NCBI RefSeq assembly: GCF_005937885.2 | Contig: NZ_CP042176.1 | Span: forward strand, 4,273,501-4,337,500 | DNA: 64,000 bases | Origin: Bradyrhizobium sp. KBS0727 | Lineage (GTDB): Bacteria > Pseudomonadota > Alphaproteobacteria > Rhizobiales > Xanthobacteraceae | Reading direction: 5' to 3' | Part shown: in pieces, positions 20,960 to 30,515 of the stretch | Position numbering within the stretch: the stretch's first letter is position 1 | Layout: every line of letters starts with the position of its first letter | Translations under genes and position numbers: made by a program | Notes under the pieces: generated by a model | The model's input: only the letters and a program-made list of their open reading frames with translations | Databases searched by the model: none | Told to the model about the DNA's origin: nothing

Positions 20960-22228
20960 ATGGCTTCCGGGACTCATTCGAAGCTCGCCGCTTGCGCGGC
21001 ACCTGCGAAGCTGGCCGCTTACGCGGCACCTGCGAAGCTTGCCGCTTGCATGGCGGTGGTGCTCGCGATCCTGACGGCGCCTGCGCTGGCGCAGAAGCGC
21101 TACGGCCCGGGGGTCAGCGACACCGAGATCAAGATCGGCACCACGACGCCCTATAGCGGCCCCGCCTCCGCCTATGCCGCCGGCGCGATCTCCGCCACCG
21201 CCTATTTCGAGATGATCAACGAACAAGGCGGCGTCAACGGACGCAAGATCAACTTCATCAGCCTCGACGATGCCTACAGCCCGCCAAAGACGGTCGAACA
21301 GATCCGGCGCCTGATCGAGAGCGACGAAGTGTCGTTCCTGGTCAATCCGGTCGGCACCGCGACCAACATGGCGGTGTACAAGTACATCAACCAGAAGCAC
21401 GTCCCGCACCTCTTCATCGGCACCGGCGCGACCGTCTTCAACGATCCCGAGCATTATCCGTGGACGATGAGCTGGACGCCGCATTACGCGTCCGAGGGCG
21501 AGATCTATGCCCGCTACATTCTGTCGACCATGCCCAATGCCAGGATCGGCATCCTCTCGCAGAACGACGATCTCGGCCGCGATTACCTGATGGGATTCAA
21601 GCGCGGGCTCGGCGACAAGGCGTCGACGATGATCATCTCGTCGCAGACCTACAACACCAGCGACCCCACCGTCGACTCCCAGGTGGTGACGCTGAAGTCT
21701 TCCGGCGCCGACGTCTTCTTCATCATCTCGGTGCCGAAATTCGCAGCGCAGGCCATTCGCAAGGCCTACGATATCGACTGGCACCCGCAGGAATTCGTCT
21801 CCAGCGTCGGCTCGTCGATTGCAGGCGCGATCAGGCCGGCCGGCTTCGACGCCGCCAAGGGCATCATCTCCGCCGCCTATCAGAAAGACCCGGCCGATCC
21901 GCAATGGGCCGATGATCCCGCGATGAAGGCCTGGAACGTCTGGATGGACAAGTACAATCCGCGCATCAACAAGAGCGACTACTACGCGCCCTACGGCTAC
22001 AATATCGGCTTCGCGGTAGTCGCTTTGCTCAAGCAGTGCGGCGACGATCTGACCCGCGAGAACATCATGAAGCAGGCGTCGCATCTCGACATGGAACTGC
22101 CATTGCTGCTGCCGGGCATCCGGCTGAAGACCACCCCGACCGATCTGCGGCCGATCAAGCAGATGCGGCTGGTCCGCTTCAACGGCGAGCGCTACGTGCT
22201 GTTCAGCGACGTGATCGAGAGCAACTAG
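20960..22228 (+). CDS. Branched-chain-amino-acid-type ABC substrate-binding protein
   Basis: A 422-residue periplasmic binding protein of the LivK/Peripla_BP_6 type: mature part begins QKRYGPGVSDTEIKIGTT, with PYSGPASAYA and NEQGGVNGRKINFISLDDAYSPPKTVEQ typical of the family. No permease or ATPase gene is nearby, so it is an orphan. AGGGAG precedes the ATG at 20960. The N-terminus is unusual: three 9-residue repeats (KLAACAAPA, KLAAYAAPA, KLAACMAVV) extend the signal peptide. An internal ATG at 21051 would give a shorter, more ordinary signal. Confidence 0.88.
   Translation: MASGTHSKLAACAAPAKLAAYAAPAKLAACMAVVLAILTAPALAQKRYGPGVSDTEIKIGTTTPYSGPASAYAAGAISATAYFEMINEQGGVNGRKINFISLDDAYSPPKTVEQIRRLIESDEVSFLVNPVGTATNMAVYKYINQKHVPHLFIGTGATVFNDPEHYPWTMSWTPHYASEGEIYARYILSTMPNARIGILSQNDDLGRDYLMGFKRGLGDKASTMIISSQTYNTSDPTVDSQVVTLKSSGADVFFIISVPKFAAQAIRKAYDIDWHPQEFVSSVGSSIAGAIRPAGFDAAKGIISAAYQKDPADPQWADDPAMKAWNVWMDKYNPRINKSDYYAPYGYNIGFAVVALLKQCGDDLTRENIMKQASHLDMELPLLLPGIRLKTTPTDLRPIKQMRLVRFNGERYVLFSDVIESN
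20980..21060. repeat. Three 27-bp tandem repeats in a signal-peptide region
   Basis: Copies at 20980-21006, 21007-21033 and 21034-21060. The first two differ at two positions and the third diverges in its last third. Being a multiple of three they keep the frame and repeat nine residues of the signal region. Confidence 0.85.
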
Positions 22229-22353
22229 CGTGCCCGAGAGCAATTAGGCCGTGAACCCACAACTCTGCCGGGCGACTTGCGAGGTCTGCTAAGCTAACAT
22301 TCGCGCTGGCGTTCGGCATGTCTGCTAAGTGCCCATGACCGGAAGTGGCCACA

Positions 22354-23337
22354 TCATTCGATCACCTTATCGGCTCGTAGCATGAGGTTAGCTGGGACTT
22401 CGTGTCCAATAGCTTTCGCAGTCCTGAGGTTGATCACCAACTCAAACCGGGTCGGCTGCTCGACCGGAATGTCAATTGGCTTCGCGCCGCGCAGCACCTT
22501 GACGATCATCCGCGCCTCTTGGCGAAAGATTTCCGTCATACGCGGACCATAGGCGGCAAATCCACCGTCCTCCGCCATATCCGGCCATTGATGGATAGTC
22601 AGTAAGCGCAATGCGGCCGCGCGCTCGATGACAAAAAGGCCGTTGGAGTAGTTACCTAATAAGGGCGAAGCCAGCACATTTAAAGCCTGCGCGCCGGAGG
22701 CCTTCGCCTTATCCATGGCTGGGCCAATTTCCTCGGGCTTGGCAACGGCCAAAATAGAAAGCGCGATATTGCGCGCTCGTGCTGCGTCCTGAAGCTGTTC
22801 TAGGTGCTGTGGTGCGGTAGTATTGGAATCGACCAATACCGCGACGTTTCGCACGCCAGGCGTTGCCTCAATCAGCAATTCCTGGCGTTTTCCGTCGAGT
22901 TCTGGCGAGAGAATGCTGATGCCCGTGGTGTTGCCACCTGGACGCGCGAGCGAGGCGACTAATCCATCGCCGACCATGTCTTCGGATATTGCCACGTGCG
23001 GAAACGCTCGATTAGCCGCCTGGACGGCGCGGTTGCCGAACAGGCCGCCGCTTACAATCGCATCAGGAGCGGCCTTGAGGATGGTCGCCACCTGTTCGGC
23101 CACTTGCTCGTTACGAATATCCAGGCCGCCCGGTATGACTTCAAGGTTTTGGCCTTCGATAAAGCCGTTCAGCCGCAGTTCGTCGAAGAATGCAACAACG
23201 GGAGGCGTTTGTCGTGTACTGGGGATCAGAACGCCAAGCCGATAAACCCGACCCGGAACCTGCGCACCGAGCTGCTGCGGCGCTGCGACAGAAGCAGCCG
23301 TACCGCCGAGAAGTGTCAAGAACTTGCGTCGTCTCAT
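22354..23337 (-). CDS. ABC transporter substrate-binding protein (TrpX/DUF534-like)
   Basis: A 327-residue exported protein of the family with the N-terminus MRRRKFLTLLGG, a twin-arginine-like or Sec signal, cleaved near LGAQ. Conserved-looking blocks are VYRLGVLIPSTR, FFDELRLNGFIEGQNLEV and RPGGNTTGISILSPELDGKR. The ligand is unknown and no transporter genes accompany it. The gene is slightly lower in GC than its neighbours and is flanked by non-coding stretches that resemble decayed dispersed repeats, suggesting it was carried in. Confidence 0.85.
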   Translation of the reverse strand: MRRRKFLTLLGGTAASVAAPQQLGAQVPGRVYRLGVLIPSTRQTPPVVAFFDELRLNGFIEGQNLEVIPGGLDIRNEQVAEQVATILKAAPDAIVSGGLFGNRAVQAANRAFPHVAISEDMVGDGLVASLARPGGNTTGISILSPELDGKRQELLIEATPGVRNVAVLVDSNTTAPQHLEQLQDAARARNIALSILAVAKPEEIGPAMDKAKASGAQALNVLASPLLGNYSNGLFVIERAAALRLLTIHQWPDMAEDGGFAAYGPRMTEIFRQEARMIVKVLRGAKPIDIPVEQPTRFELVINLRTAKAIGHEVPANLMLRADKVIE

Positions 23338-23707
23338 GTTCGCCCCTAGCCGGACAAGGCATAGTATCGCCTTAAGTGAGCACTTGGACAGGGGCCGGAC
23401 GATGTAGCGACATCAGGTTTGGGTCATTCGCTACAGGGGCGAACCAGCGGCAAATCTGCCCATGTTCGCTATGCTACCGAGTTCGCGCCAAAGAAATTAT
23501 CGAACGACGATCCGATGGTTGTGCCAGTCACCGGACTTCAACCGGACAACGGATTTCACCTGCCTTTTTTTAGGCTGCGGCCCGCCTTAGAGGTGCGGCT
23601 TGCGAGCCCCAATTAAGCCCTGCCCGCTCCGGAATTGCGGCTCATTGCCACCCAAGTTTTTAACGAGATTTGGGGCGTCAAACGTTGCGTCATTACCGGG
23701 GATCTAG
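23338..23707. other. Non-coding stretch, probable decayed repeat
   Basis: About 370 bp without a convincing gene. The piece near 23403-23460 (GGTTTGGGTCATTCGC and following) resembles, from memory, a Bradyrhizobium intergenic repeat often found next to orphan binding-protein genes. Short frames here have no ribosome sites. Confidence 0.4.
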
Positions 23708-24691
23708 ATGTCAAACCGCTCAGCGAAATTCGTCGCGGCCCTGTTCGCCAGTATTCTGGCGGGGGCCAATCTCACCTCTGTGACGGATATCCACGCGCAA
23801 GCCGCCGCAGACAACTGCCTGACGGCACCGAAAGACAAAACACCCGCGGGCGGCCATTGGTACTATCGGCTTGAACGCGGCACCAAGCGCCAATGCTGGT
23901 ATCTGCGCGACGAGAACGACAAGAGCGCACGCGCCGCGCCGCAGGACTCATCCACTGACGCTGCGCCGGATACCGCGGCGGCCGATCCGGCCCCTGCGCC
24001 AGCGCGCCCGACGGTGCGAAAATCGGTCGCGAACGCGCACGCCGAACTGACCTCCGCACAGCAGCGCGTCGAGCAGGAACCGGTCGCCGTTCCCGAATCG
24101 CGGACGGTCGGCATGGCGCCTGCGCCCAATTTTCAAAGCATGGCACCCGCGCCCAGTTTTCAAAATAGTCCGGCCGCAAGCGCCCCGGATACAACGACGC
24201 CGTCGTCGACGGTCGCCACGCGCTGGCCGGATAGCTCCGAGGTGAGCGCGTCCAACGCTTTCCGTACCGCCGCCGCCGAACCGCAGGCCGCGCCGCCGGA
24301 AAGTAACCAGGCGGCGACACCGCCCGCACCGGCACCGGTCGCACTTGCCGCCGCCGACTCATCGATGGCAAAGCAGTCGGCGTCGATGCAGATGCTGTTT
24401 TTGGTGATGGCCGGTGCGCTGGCGCTGGCGGGCATCACCGCGAGCCTGATCTACCGGTTCGGCCGCGCGCGGGCCCGCCGGCCCGAGATTCGCAACAACC
24501 GTCGCGCGATCTGGGATTCGGTCGATAGCGAGCGCTCTTCCCACAGCGAACGTTCTTCGCCGTCGATGCTGCCCGATGAGGGCGTTCCGATGTGGCGTCG
24601 TGACGATTCCCACGATCCGCGCGCGCCCGACGATCCGGAGCGGCGCGTGACGGAAATGCTGTCGCGGCTGGCGCGCAGCGCGCAAAACTGA
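23708..24691 (+). CDS. Hypothetical exported/membrane protein, Ala/Pro-rich
   Basis: A 327-residue protein. Order of parts: signal sequence (about 1-31); a conserved-looking block with DNCLTAPKDKTPAGGHWYYR and RQCWYLRDEND; a long Ala/Pro/Ser-rich linker with a near-repeat (MAPAPNFQS, MAPAPSFQN); one transmembrane helix near 228-250 (MQMLFLVMAGALALAGITAS); and a charged C-terminal tail. The head would be periplasmic and the tail cytoplasmic. I do not know its function. The gene stands alone, converging with gmk. Confidence 0.75.
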   Translation: MSNRSAKFVAALFASILAGANLTSVTDIHAQAAADNCLTAPKDKTPAGGHWYYRLERGTKRQCWYLRDENDKSARAAPQDSSTDAAPDTAAADPAPAPARPTVRKSVANAHAELTSAQQRVEQEPVAVPESRTVGMAPAPNFQSMAPAPSFQNSPAASAPDTTTPSSTVATRWPDSSEVSASNAFRTAAAEPQAAPPESNQAATPPAPAPVALAAADSSMAKQSASMQMLFLVMAGALALAGITASLIYRFGRARARRPEIRNNRRAIWDSVDSERSSHSERSSPSMLPDEGVPMWRRDDSHDPRAPDDPERRVTEMLSRLARSAQN

Positions 24692-24705
24692 TGCGCTCTA
24701 TGTCT

Positions 24706-24782
24706 TGACGCGTTTTCTTGACGCGAACCGGCGGCCACCCCGGATCGACTCCGGGGCAGGCTCTCGCTTGAAAACGCTATGA
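24706..24782. repeat. Dispersed hairpin repeat, copy 2
   Basis: Same ends as the copy at 10151 (TGACGCGTTTTCTT at one side, GAAAACGCTATG at the other) but about 25 bp longer, with an added internal hairpin CCCCGGA-tcgac-TCCGGGG. It ends directly at the gmk stop codon. Confidence 0.75.
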
Positions 24783-25436
24783 CTATTTTTCCAGCTGGCG
24801 CTGCAGGCCGCGGACGAACTCGGTCAGGCCGCTGCGGCGGACACGTTTGAGCCGCTCGGCCTTGAGGATCGACTGCACTTCGGCAAAGGCCTCGTCGACG
24901 TCCTGGTTGACGACGATGTAGTCGTATTCGGCCCAATGGCTGAGTTCGTGGCTGGCACGGTCCATGCGTCCGCGAATGACTTCGTCCGAATCCTGCGCGC
25001 GGGTATGAAGCCGCTTCTCGAGATCGGCAGCCGACGGCGGCAGGATGAACACGCTGACGACGTCGGTAGAGGCCTTTTCCCGCAGTTGCTGCGTGCCCTG
25101 CCAGTCGATGTCGAACAGCACGTCCTGCCCGGCCGACAGCGCGGTCTCGACCGGCGCGCGCGGCGTCCCGTAGCGGTTGTCGAACACGGTGGCCCATTCG
25201 AGCAATTCGCCCTGGCCTGCCATCGCCTCGAATTTGGGTTTGTCGACGAAGAAATAATCGCGGCCGTCGACCTCACCCGGGCGCATCGACCGTGTGGTCG
25301 CCGAGACCGACATTTTCAGGCCCGGCGTCTGCTCGATCAACATGCGCGACAGCGTGGTCTTGCCCGCGCCCGACGGCGACGACAGCACGAACATCAGTCC
25401 GCGCCGTTCCACCCCGTCGAAGCCAACAGTCGTCAT
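24783..25436 (-). CDS. gmk: Guanylate kinase
   Basis: A 217-residue enzyme that phosphorylates GMP to GDP. P-loop SSPSGAGKTT (19-28), GMP-binding segment SATTRSMRPGEVDGRDYFFV, and VLFDIDWQGTQQL with the conserved Asp. It lies three nt after yicC, as in many bacteria, and is the last gene of the leftward fab-mltG-yicC-gmk run. Confidence 0.96.
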   Translation of the reverse strand: MTTVGFDGVERRGLMFVLSSPSGAGKTTLSRMLIEQTPGLKMSVSATTRSMRPGEVDGRDYFFVDKPKFEAMAGQGELLEWATVFDNRYGTPRAPVETALSAGQDVLFDIDWQGTQQLREKASTDVVSVFILPPSAADLEKRLHTRAQDSDEVIRGRMDRASHELSHWAEYDYIVVNQDVDEAFAEVQSILKAERLKRVRRSGLTEFVRGLQRQLEK

Positions 25437-25439
25437 CGT

Positions 25440-26327
25440 TCACTCCAGATTCTGGACCTGTTCGCGAAACTGCTCGACCACGTTTTTCATCTCGAGCCCG
25501 GTCTGGGTCAATTCCAGATCGTTCGACTTGGAGCAACAGGTGTTGACCTCGCGGTTGAATTCCTGGGCGAGGAAATCGAGCCGCCGCCCGACCGGTCCGC
25601 CCTTGCGGATCATTTCGCGCGCCTGGGCAACATGCGAGGCAATGCGATCGAGTTCTTCGCGGATGTCGGCCCTGCTCGCGATCAGGATCGCTTCTTGATT
25701 GAGGCGGTCGGAATCGAAGCGCTCGGAAGTTTCGAGCAGCGCTGCGATCTGCTCGGCCAGGCGCGCCTTGATCGCCTCGGGCTTGCGGCCGGGTGCGGCC
25801 TCGGCCTTCTTCGCCAGCTTCTCAATCTCGTCCATGCGCTGGAGCAGAATTTGCCCGAGCGTCGTGCCCTCGCGGCGTCGCATCTCGACCAGATTGGTGA
25901 GCGCCTGCTCGAACGCCGCGGCCGCCGCGGCCTTTGCCGCCTTCTCTTCCGCCTCGTCGCTCTCGGGTTCGACGACCTCGATGACGCCCTTGAGGCTCAG
26001 CAGACCGTCGATGCTCGGCGCCACCGCGTCGATCTTGCCGCCGAGTTCGCCGGCCACCTTGATGATCGAGGCCAGCACATTCTCGTTGATGCGCACCGTC
26101 GAGACCGCATCGGTGCGCTTGACGTTGAGGTTGGCGTATACCGTGCCGCGCGAGAGAACCTCGCCGGCACGCTTCTTGGCCGTGGCCTCGAGTTCGTCCC
26201 ATCCCGGCGGCAGCCGCAGCCGCAGGTCAAAGCCCTTGGCGTTGACCGATTTCAATTCCCATTCGAACGTGTAGGGACCGCTGGCGCCGTGGCTCCGGGC
26301 AAAACCGGTCATGCTCGATAGCGCCAT
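25440..26327 (-). CDS. yicC: YicC family protein (endoribonuclease-like)
   Basis: A 295-residue YicC protein: N-terminus LSSMTGFARSHG and C-terminal EELDRIASHVAQAREMIRKGGPVGRRLDFLAQEFNRE region are the two family domains. YicC-type proteins have been reported as RNases acting in sRNA turnover and stress; the activity here is by family only. An acidic/Ala insert (EPESDEAEEKAAKAAAAAAF) separates the domains. Linked to gmk. Confidence 0.92.
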   Translation of the reverse strand: MALSSMTGFARSHGASGPYTFEWELKSVNAKGFDLRLRLPPGWDELEATAKKRAGEVLSRGTVYANLNVKRTDAVSTVRINENVLASIIKVAGELGGKIDAVAPSIDGLLSLKGVIEVVEPESDEAEEKAAKAAAAAAFEQALTNLVEMRRREGTTLGQILLQRMDEIEKLAKKAEAAPGRKPEAIKARLAEQIAALLETSERFDSDRLNQEAILIASRADIREELDRIASHVAQAREMIRKGGPVGRRLDFLAQEFNREVNTCCSKSNDLELTQTGLEMKNVVEQFREQVQNLE

Positions 26328-26433
26328 GGCGTCAATCTCTCCGAAAGGCGGGTTGCGGGACTCGCTGGGAACACCGCGACCTTAAAACGATTTCCGCCAA
26401 AGTGGAATTAGCTTCCAATCCGCAACGTAGGCG

Positions 26434-27711
26434 TCAACGCTGAATCACCGGCGGCGTTGTGGTCGATTGCGCGGCGCCCTGGCGGGCAGGTGCAGCGGCT
26501 GGCGCCGCCGGACGCGCGGGCTTCTTCGGCGCCGCTGGCTTGGTCGTCGTTGCGGTCGGATTGGTATCGGCGGCGGCACCGGCCGCGGCCGCCGGCGGCG
26601 GTTCGTCGGCCGGTTCGACGGTGTCGTTCTGAATCTGCTTTTCCATGGCCCGCAGCTTGGCGACGTTCTTCTGATGCTGGTCGTAGGTTTCAGTGAAGGT
26701 ATGCCCGCCGGTCCCGTCGGCGACAAAGAACAGGTCGCGCGTGCGCGCCGGGTTGGCGGCCGCTTCCAGCGAGGCGCGACCGGGATTGGCGATCGGGCCC
26801 GGCGGCAGACCGTCGATCACATAGGTGTTGTAGGGCGACGGCTGCGTGATCTCCGAGCGCTTGATCGGTCGACCCAGCGTGCCTTTGCCGCCGACCAGGC
26901 CGTAGATGATGGTCGGATCGGACTGCAGCTTGATCTTCTGACGCAAGCGATTGACGAATACCGCGGCGACGCGGCTGCGCTCGTCGGCCTTGCCGGTTTC
27001 CTTCTCGATGATCGAGGCCAGCGTGACCAGCGCCTCCGGCGACTTGATCGGAACGTCCGGGTTGCGGCGCTCCCAGATTTCCGCAAGCACCCGCTTCTGG
27101 GTCTGCTGCATGCGCTGGATCACCTGATCGCGCGTGGTGCCGCGCGGGAACTTGTAGGTCTCGGGCAGCAGCGTGCCCTCACGCGGCACTTCCCGCACGC
27201 TGCCTGCGAAGATGTCGTTGTCGGTGAGCCGCGCCACGATCTGTTCCGAGGTCAGGCCTTCGGGGATGGTGACGGAGTGCTGCACCACCTTGCCCTCGAC
27301 GATGGTGGCAATGACGTCGCGCAGGCTGGCGCTCTTCCTGAATTCATATTCGCCCGGCTTGAGATCGGAACTCGCTTTCAGCGCAAACACGCTGCCGATG
27401 AACAGCCACGGATTGACGTTGATCACGCCCTCGCGCTGCAGCGCGTCGGCGATGTCGCGTTTGCCGGCACGCGCGGGAATGTTGACGACCTTGTCTTCCT
27501 GCAACGGGCCCGGCGTTTCCAGCAATTGCCTGCCGTAATAATATGCAGTCCCCGCGCCGATCATCAGGATGATCAGGATGGTGATGATGGCATTGCCGAT
27601 CACGACGAATGGATTGCGGGCGCGCTCCGACCGCTTCGGCGGCGGCGGCACCTGCTCGGGCTCCAGCGCAGCCCGCGGGCTCCGTGGTGAAATGGGCGGC
27701 CTCTCACTCAT
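26434..27711 (-). CDS. mltG: Endolytic murein transglycosylase MltG
   Basis: A 425-residue inner-membrane protein that cuts nascent glycan strands and so sets their length. Cytoplasmic Pro-rich N-tail, one transmembrane helix (about 38-59), a LysM-like segment, then the catalytic YceG domain with E236 in LASIIEKETG. The C-terminal 60 residues are an Ala/Pro/Thr-rich tail not needed for the fold. Its position after fabF matches E. coli-like fab-mltG clustering. Confidence 0.93.
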   Translation of the reverse strand: MSERPPISPRSPRAALEPEQVPPPPKRSERARNPFVVIGNAIITILIILMIGAGTAYYYGRQLLETPGPLQEDKVVNIPARAGKRDIADALQREGVINVNPWLFIGSVFALKASSDLKPGEYEFRKSASLRDVIATIVEGKVVQHSVTIPEGLTSEQIVARLTDNDIFAGSVREVPREGTLLPETYKFPRGTTRDQVIQRMQQTQKRVLAEIWERRNPDVPIKSPEALVTLASIIEKETGKADERSRVAAVFVNRLRQKIKLQSDPTIIYGLVGGKGTLGRPIKRSEITQPSPYNTYVIDGLPPGPIANPGRASLEAAANPARTRDLFFVADGTGGHTFTETYDQHQKNVAKLRAMEKQIQNDTVEPADEPPPAAAAGAAADTNPTATTTKPAAPKKPARPAAPAAAPARQGAAQSTTTPPVIQR

Positions 27712-27837
27712 CGATGCAACCTGAATCCTGCCGGTTCAATCGTGGCCTAGCAAACCCCTGCCCTGCCAATAGCATACGCCCACACTTAGAAGTCATCGCT
27801 GAATACGGCAAAACGGTGGAGTCGTCCTAAACACTTG

Positions 27838-29103
27838 CTAATCAATCACGCGCCGCACGATCACGGAGGCGTTGGTACCCCCGAAACCGAAGGAATTGGA
27901 GAGTGCGACATCGATCTCACGCTTGCGCGCCGTTTGCGGCACCAGATCGATCGCGGTTTGCACCGACGGATTTTCGAGATTGATGGTGGGCGGAACGATG
28001 TTGTCGCGAATCGCGAGGATGCTGAAAATCGCCTCGATGGCGCCGGCCGCGCCCAGCAAGTGCCCGGTCGACGATTTGGTCGACGACATCGACACCTTCG
28101 AAGCGGCGTTGCCGAGCAACCGTTCCACCGCGCCGAGCTCGATCTCGTCGCCGATCTGCGTCGAAGTGCCGTGCGCGTTGATGTAGTCGAGATCGGATGC
28201 GGAAATGCCGGCGCGCTTCAGCGCCGCGCTCATGCTGCGGAAGCCGCCGTCGCCGTCCGGCGCCGGCGACGTAATGTGGTAGGCGTCGCCCGACAGGCCG
28301 TAGCCGACCACTTCGGCGTAGATTTTCGCGCCGCGGTTTTTCGCGTGCTCGTATTCCTCGAGCACCACGATGCCGGCGCCCTCACCCATCACGAAGCCGT
28401 CGCGATCCTTGTCATAGGGGCGCGAGGCCTTTTCCGGCGTTTCGTTGAAGCCGGTCGAGAGCGCGCGCGCGGCGCAGAAGCCCGCCATCGCCAGCCGGCA
28501 GATCGGCGATTCGGTTCCGCCCGCGACCATGACGTCGGCATCGCCGAGCATGATCAGCCGCGAGGCGTCGCCGATCGCATGCGCGCCGGTCGAACAGGCC
28601 GTCACGACGGAATGATTGGGTCCCTTGAGACCGTGCTCGATCGAGACATAGCCGGAAGCCAGATTGATCAGCCGGCCCGGAATGAAGAACGGCGATACCT
28701 TGCGCGGACCGCGTTCCTTCAGCAGCAGCGCGGTGTCGGCAATGCCGGACAGGCCGCCGATGCCCGAGCCGATCAGAGTGCCGGTCGCGCATTTGTCAGC
28801 CTCGGACTCGGGATGCCAGTTGGCATCGTCGAGCGCCTGGCGCGCCGCGGCCATCGCAAAGATAATGAAGTCGTCGACCTTGCGCTGGTCCTTCGGCTCC
28901 ATCCACTGGTCGGGATTGAAGCTGCCTTCGGAGCCGTCGCCGCGCGGAATTACGCAGGCGATCTGGCTGGAGAGATCGGCGACTTCAAATGTCTCGATCT
29001 TCCTGGCGCCGCTTTCGCCGTTGAGGATACGCGCCCACGTTGTGTCAACGCCGCAGCCGAGCGGCGTAACCATGCCCAGCCCCGTGACGACAACCCGTCT
29101 CAT
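27838..29103 (-). CDS. fabF: Beta-ketoacyl-ACP synthase II
   Basis: Condenses malonyl-ACP with acyl-ACP in fatty acid elongation. The 421-residue protein has the Cys-His-His triad at C170 (VVTACSTGAH), H311 (INAHGTST) and H348 (SSTGHLLGA), with K343. Start at 29103 (MRRVVVTGLGMVTPLG) is the family start; a reading eleven codons longer is not conserved. Lies 97 nt after acpP. Confidence 0.96.
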   Translation of the reverse strand: MRRVVVTGLGMVTPLGCGVDTTWARILNGESGARKIETFEVADLSSQIACVIPRGDGSEGSFNPDQWMEPKDQRKVDDFIIFAMAAARQALDDANWHPESEADKCATGTLIGSGIGGLSGIADTALLLKERGPRKVSPFFIPGRLINLASGYVSIEHGLKGPNHSVVTACSTGAHAIGDASRLIMLGDADVMVAGGTESPICRLAMAGFCAARALSTGFNETPEKASRPYDKDRDGFVMGEGAGIVVLEEYEHAKNRGAKIYAEVVGYGLSGDAYHITSPAPDGDGGFRSMSAALKRAGISASDLDYINAHGTSTQIGDEIELGAVERLLGNAASKVSMSSTKSSTGHLLGAAGAIEAIFSILAIRDNIVPPTINLENPSVQTAIDLVPQTARKREIDVALSNSFGFGGTNASVIVRRVID

Positions 29104-29200
29104 GTCAAAAACTCCAGCCCGAAACTGACGGCCCAAAACAAGAAACCGGGGGACCGTTCAACAACGGTCCGTCCGGCTCTGTCGTACCGCGCCCGGGACG

Positions 29201-29440
29201 TCAGCTTTTCGCGTTCTTTTCGAGAAACTTGGTCGCGTCGCCGACGGTCAAAATCGTCTCGGCGGCGTCATCGGGAATTTCGCAACCGAACTCTTCTTCA
29301 AATGCCATCACAAGCTCGACGGTGTCGAGGCTGTCGGCGCCGAGGTCGTCGATGAAACTCGCAGCGTCGACCACCTTGTCCGGCTCGACACCGAGATGCT
29401 CGACAACAATCTTCTTAACCCGCTCGCCAATCTCACTCAT
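29201..29440 (-). CDS. acpP: Acyl carrier protein
   Basis: A 79-residue acidic ACP with the phosphopantetheine serine S37 in LGADSLDTVELVM. It carries growing acyl chains for the Fab enzymes encoded on either side. The gene has a longer upstream gap (315 bp) than its neighbours and probably its own promoter, as expected for a highly expressed protein. Confidence 0.98.
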   Translation of the reverse strand: MSEIGERVKKIVVEHLGVEPDKVVDAASFIDDLGADSLDTVELVMAFEEEFGCEIPDDAAETILTVGDATKFLEKNAKS

Positions 29441-29755
29441 CGTTCAACCTCGTGCTTGTTCCATTGGACCCGACCCCAAGAAGCTACAGCGACGCTACAG
29501 AGACGCTACGAGCCATCGTGGTCGTTAAACTTCCTTCGCTATCGCGCATAGTCTTGATTCGGCCCGGTGGTAGCCGACAAAGCCCGGCGAACGGCAGGCG
29601 ACGCCACGCCAATATACAGGGTTTCAAAATCCTGCAATGGCCTTCTTTGCCCATCCGTCGGGGGTTCGGTTATCATACTTCCCAAGCCTTGACTACAAGC
29701 CTCGCCCAACCGCCCGAAACGGCCTTTCGCCGCATCGGCCGGGCCGGTAAATCGC
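29441..29755. promoter_or_regulatory. acpP upstream region with 11-bp tandem repeats
   Basis: A 315-bp gap without a gene. Three 11-bp units (GCTACAGCGAC, GCTACAGAGAC, GCTACGAGCCA) run from 29483 to 29515, 43-75 nt upstream of the acpP start. Their spacing is one helical turn, so they could be a repeated protein-binding site near the promoter. Confidence 0.45.
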
Positions 29756-30493
29756 TCAAATCATGGCCATTCCGCCGTTGACGTGAATCGTCTGGCCGGT
29801 GACGTAGCCGGCCTCGTTCGAAGCCAGATAGACCGCTGCTGCAGCAATGTCCTCCGGCGTCCCCAACCGTGCGGCAGGAACCTTGGTCAGGATGGTCTCG
29901 CGCTGCTTGTCGTTGAGCGCGTCGGTCATCGGCGTCTTGATGAATCCCGGCGCGATGCAATTGGCGGTCACGTTGCGCTTGGCATATTCCGCGCCCAGCG
30001 TCTTGATCAGGCCGATGATTCCGGCCTTCGAGGCGGTGTAGTTGGCCTGGCCGGGGTTGCCGGTGACGCCGACGATCGAGGTGATCGCGATGATGCGGCC
30101 GAAGCGCTTGCGCATCATCAGTTTGGTCGCGGCGCGGGCCAACCGGAAGGTCGCGGTCAGGTTGACCTTGATGACGTCGTCCCAGTCCTCGTCGCGCAAC
30201 TGCACGAACAGGTTGTCGCGGGTGATGCCGGCGTTGGCGATCAGGATATCGACCTGTCCCATCGCGGCTTCCGCCGCGGGCACCAGCGCCTCGACCTCGG
30301 CACTGTCGGAGAGGTTGCACGGCAATACATGGACGCGTTCGCCCAACTGGCCGGCGAACGAATCCAGCACCTCGCGGCGGGTCCCGGAAATCGCCACCGT
30401 CGCACCCTGTCTGTGCAACGCCTGCGCGATCGCCCCGCCGATGCCACCGGTCGCGCCGGTCACCAGCGCCGTCCTGCCCGTCAAATCGAACAT
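29756..30493 (-). CDS. fabG: 3-oxoacyl-ACP reductase
   Basis: A 245-residue SDR that reduces beta-ketoacyl-ACP with NADPH. Cofactor loop TGATGGIG (12-19), NAG at 87-89, catalytic S139, Y152 and K156 (NYTASKAG). Start at 30493 has AAGGAGAA just upstream. It lies 22 nt after fabD. Confidence 0.96.
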   Translation of the reverse strand: MFDLTGRTALVTGATGGIGGAIAQALHRQGATVAISGTRREVLDSFAGQLGERVHVLPCNLSDSAEVEALVPAAEAAMGQVDILIANAGITRDNLFVQLRDEDWDDVIKVNLTATFRLARAATKLMMRKRFGRIIAITSIVGVTGNPGQANYTASKAGIIGLIKTLGAEYAKRNVTANCIAPGFIKTPMTDALNDKQRETILTKVPAARLGTPEDIAAAAVYLASNEAGYVTGQTIHVNGGMAMI

Positions 30494-30515
30494 TGTATTC
30501 TCCTTAACCGCAGCG

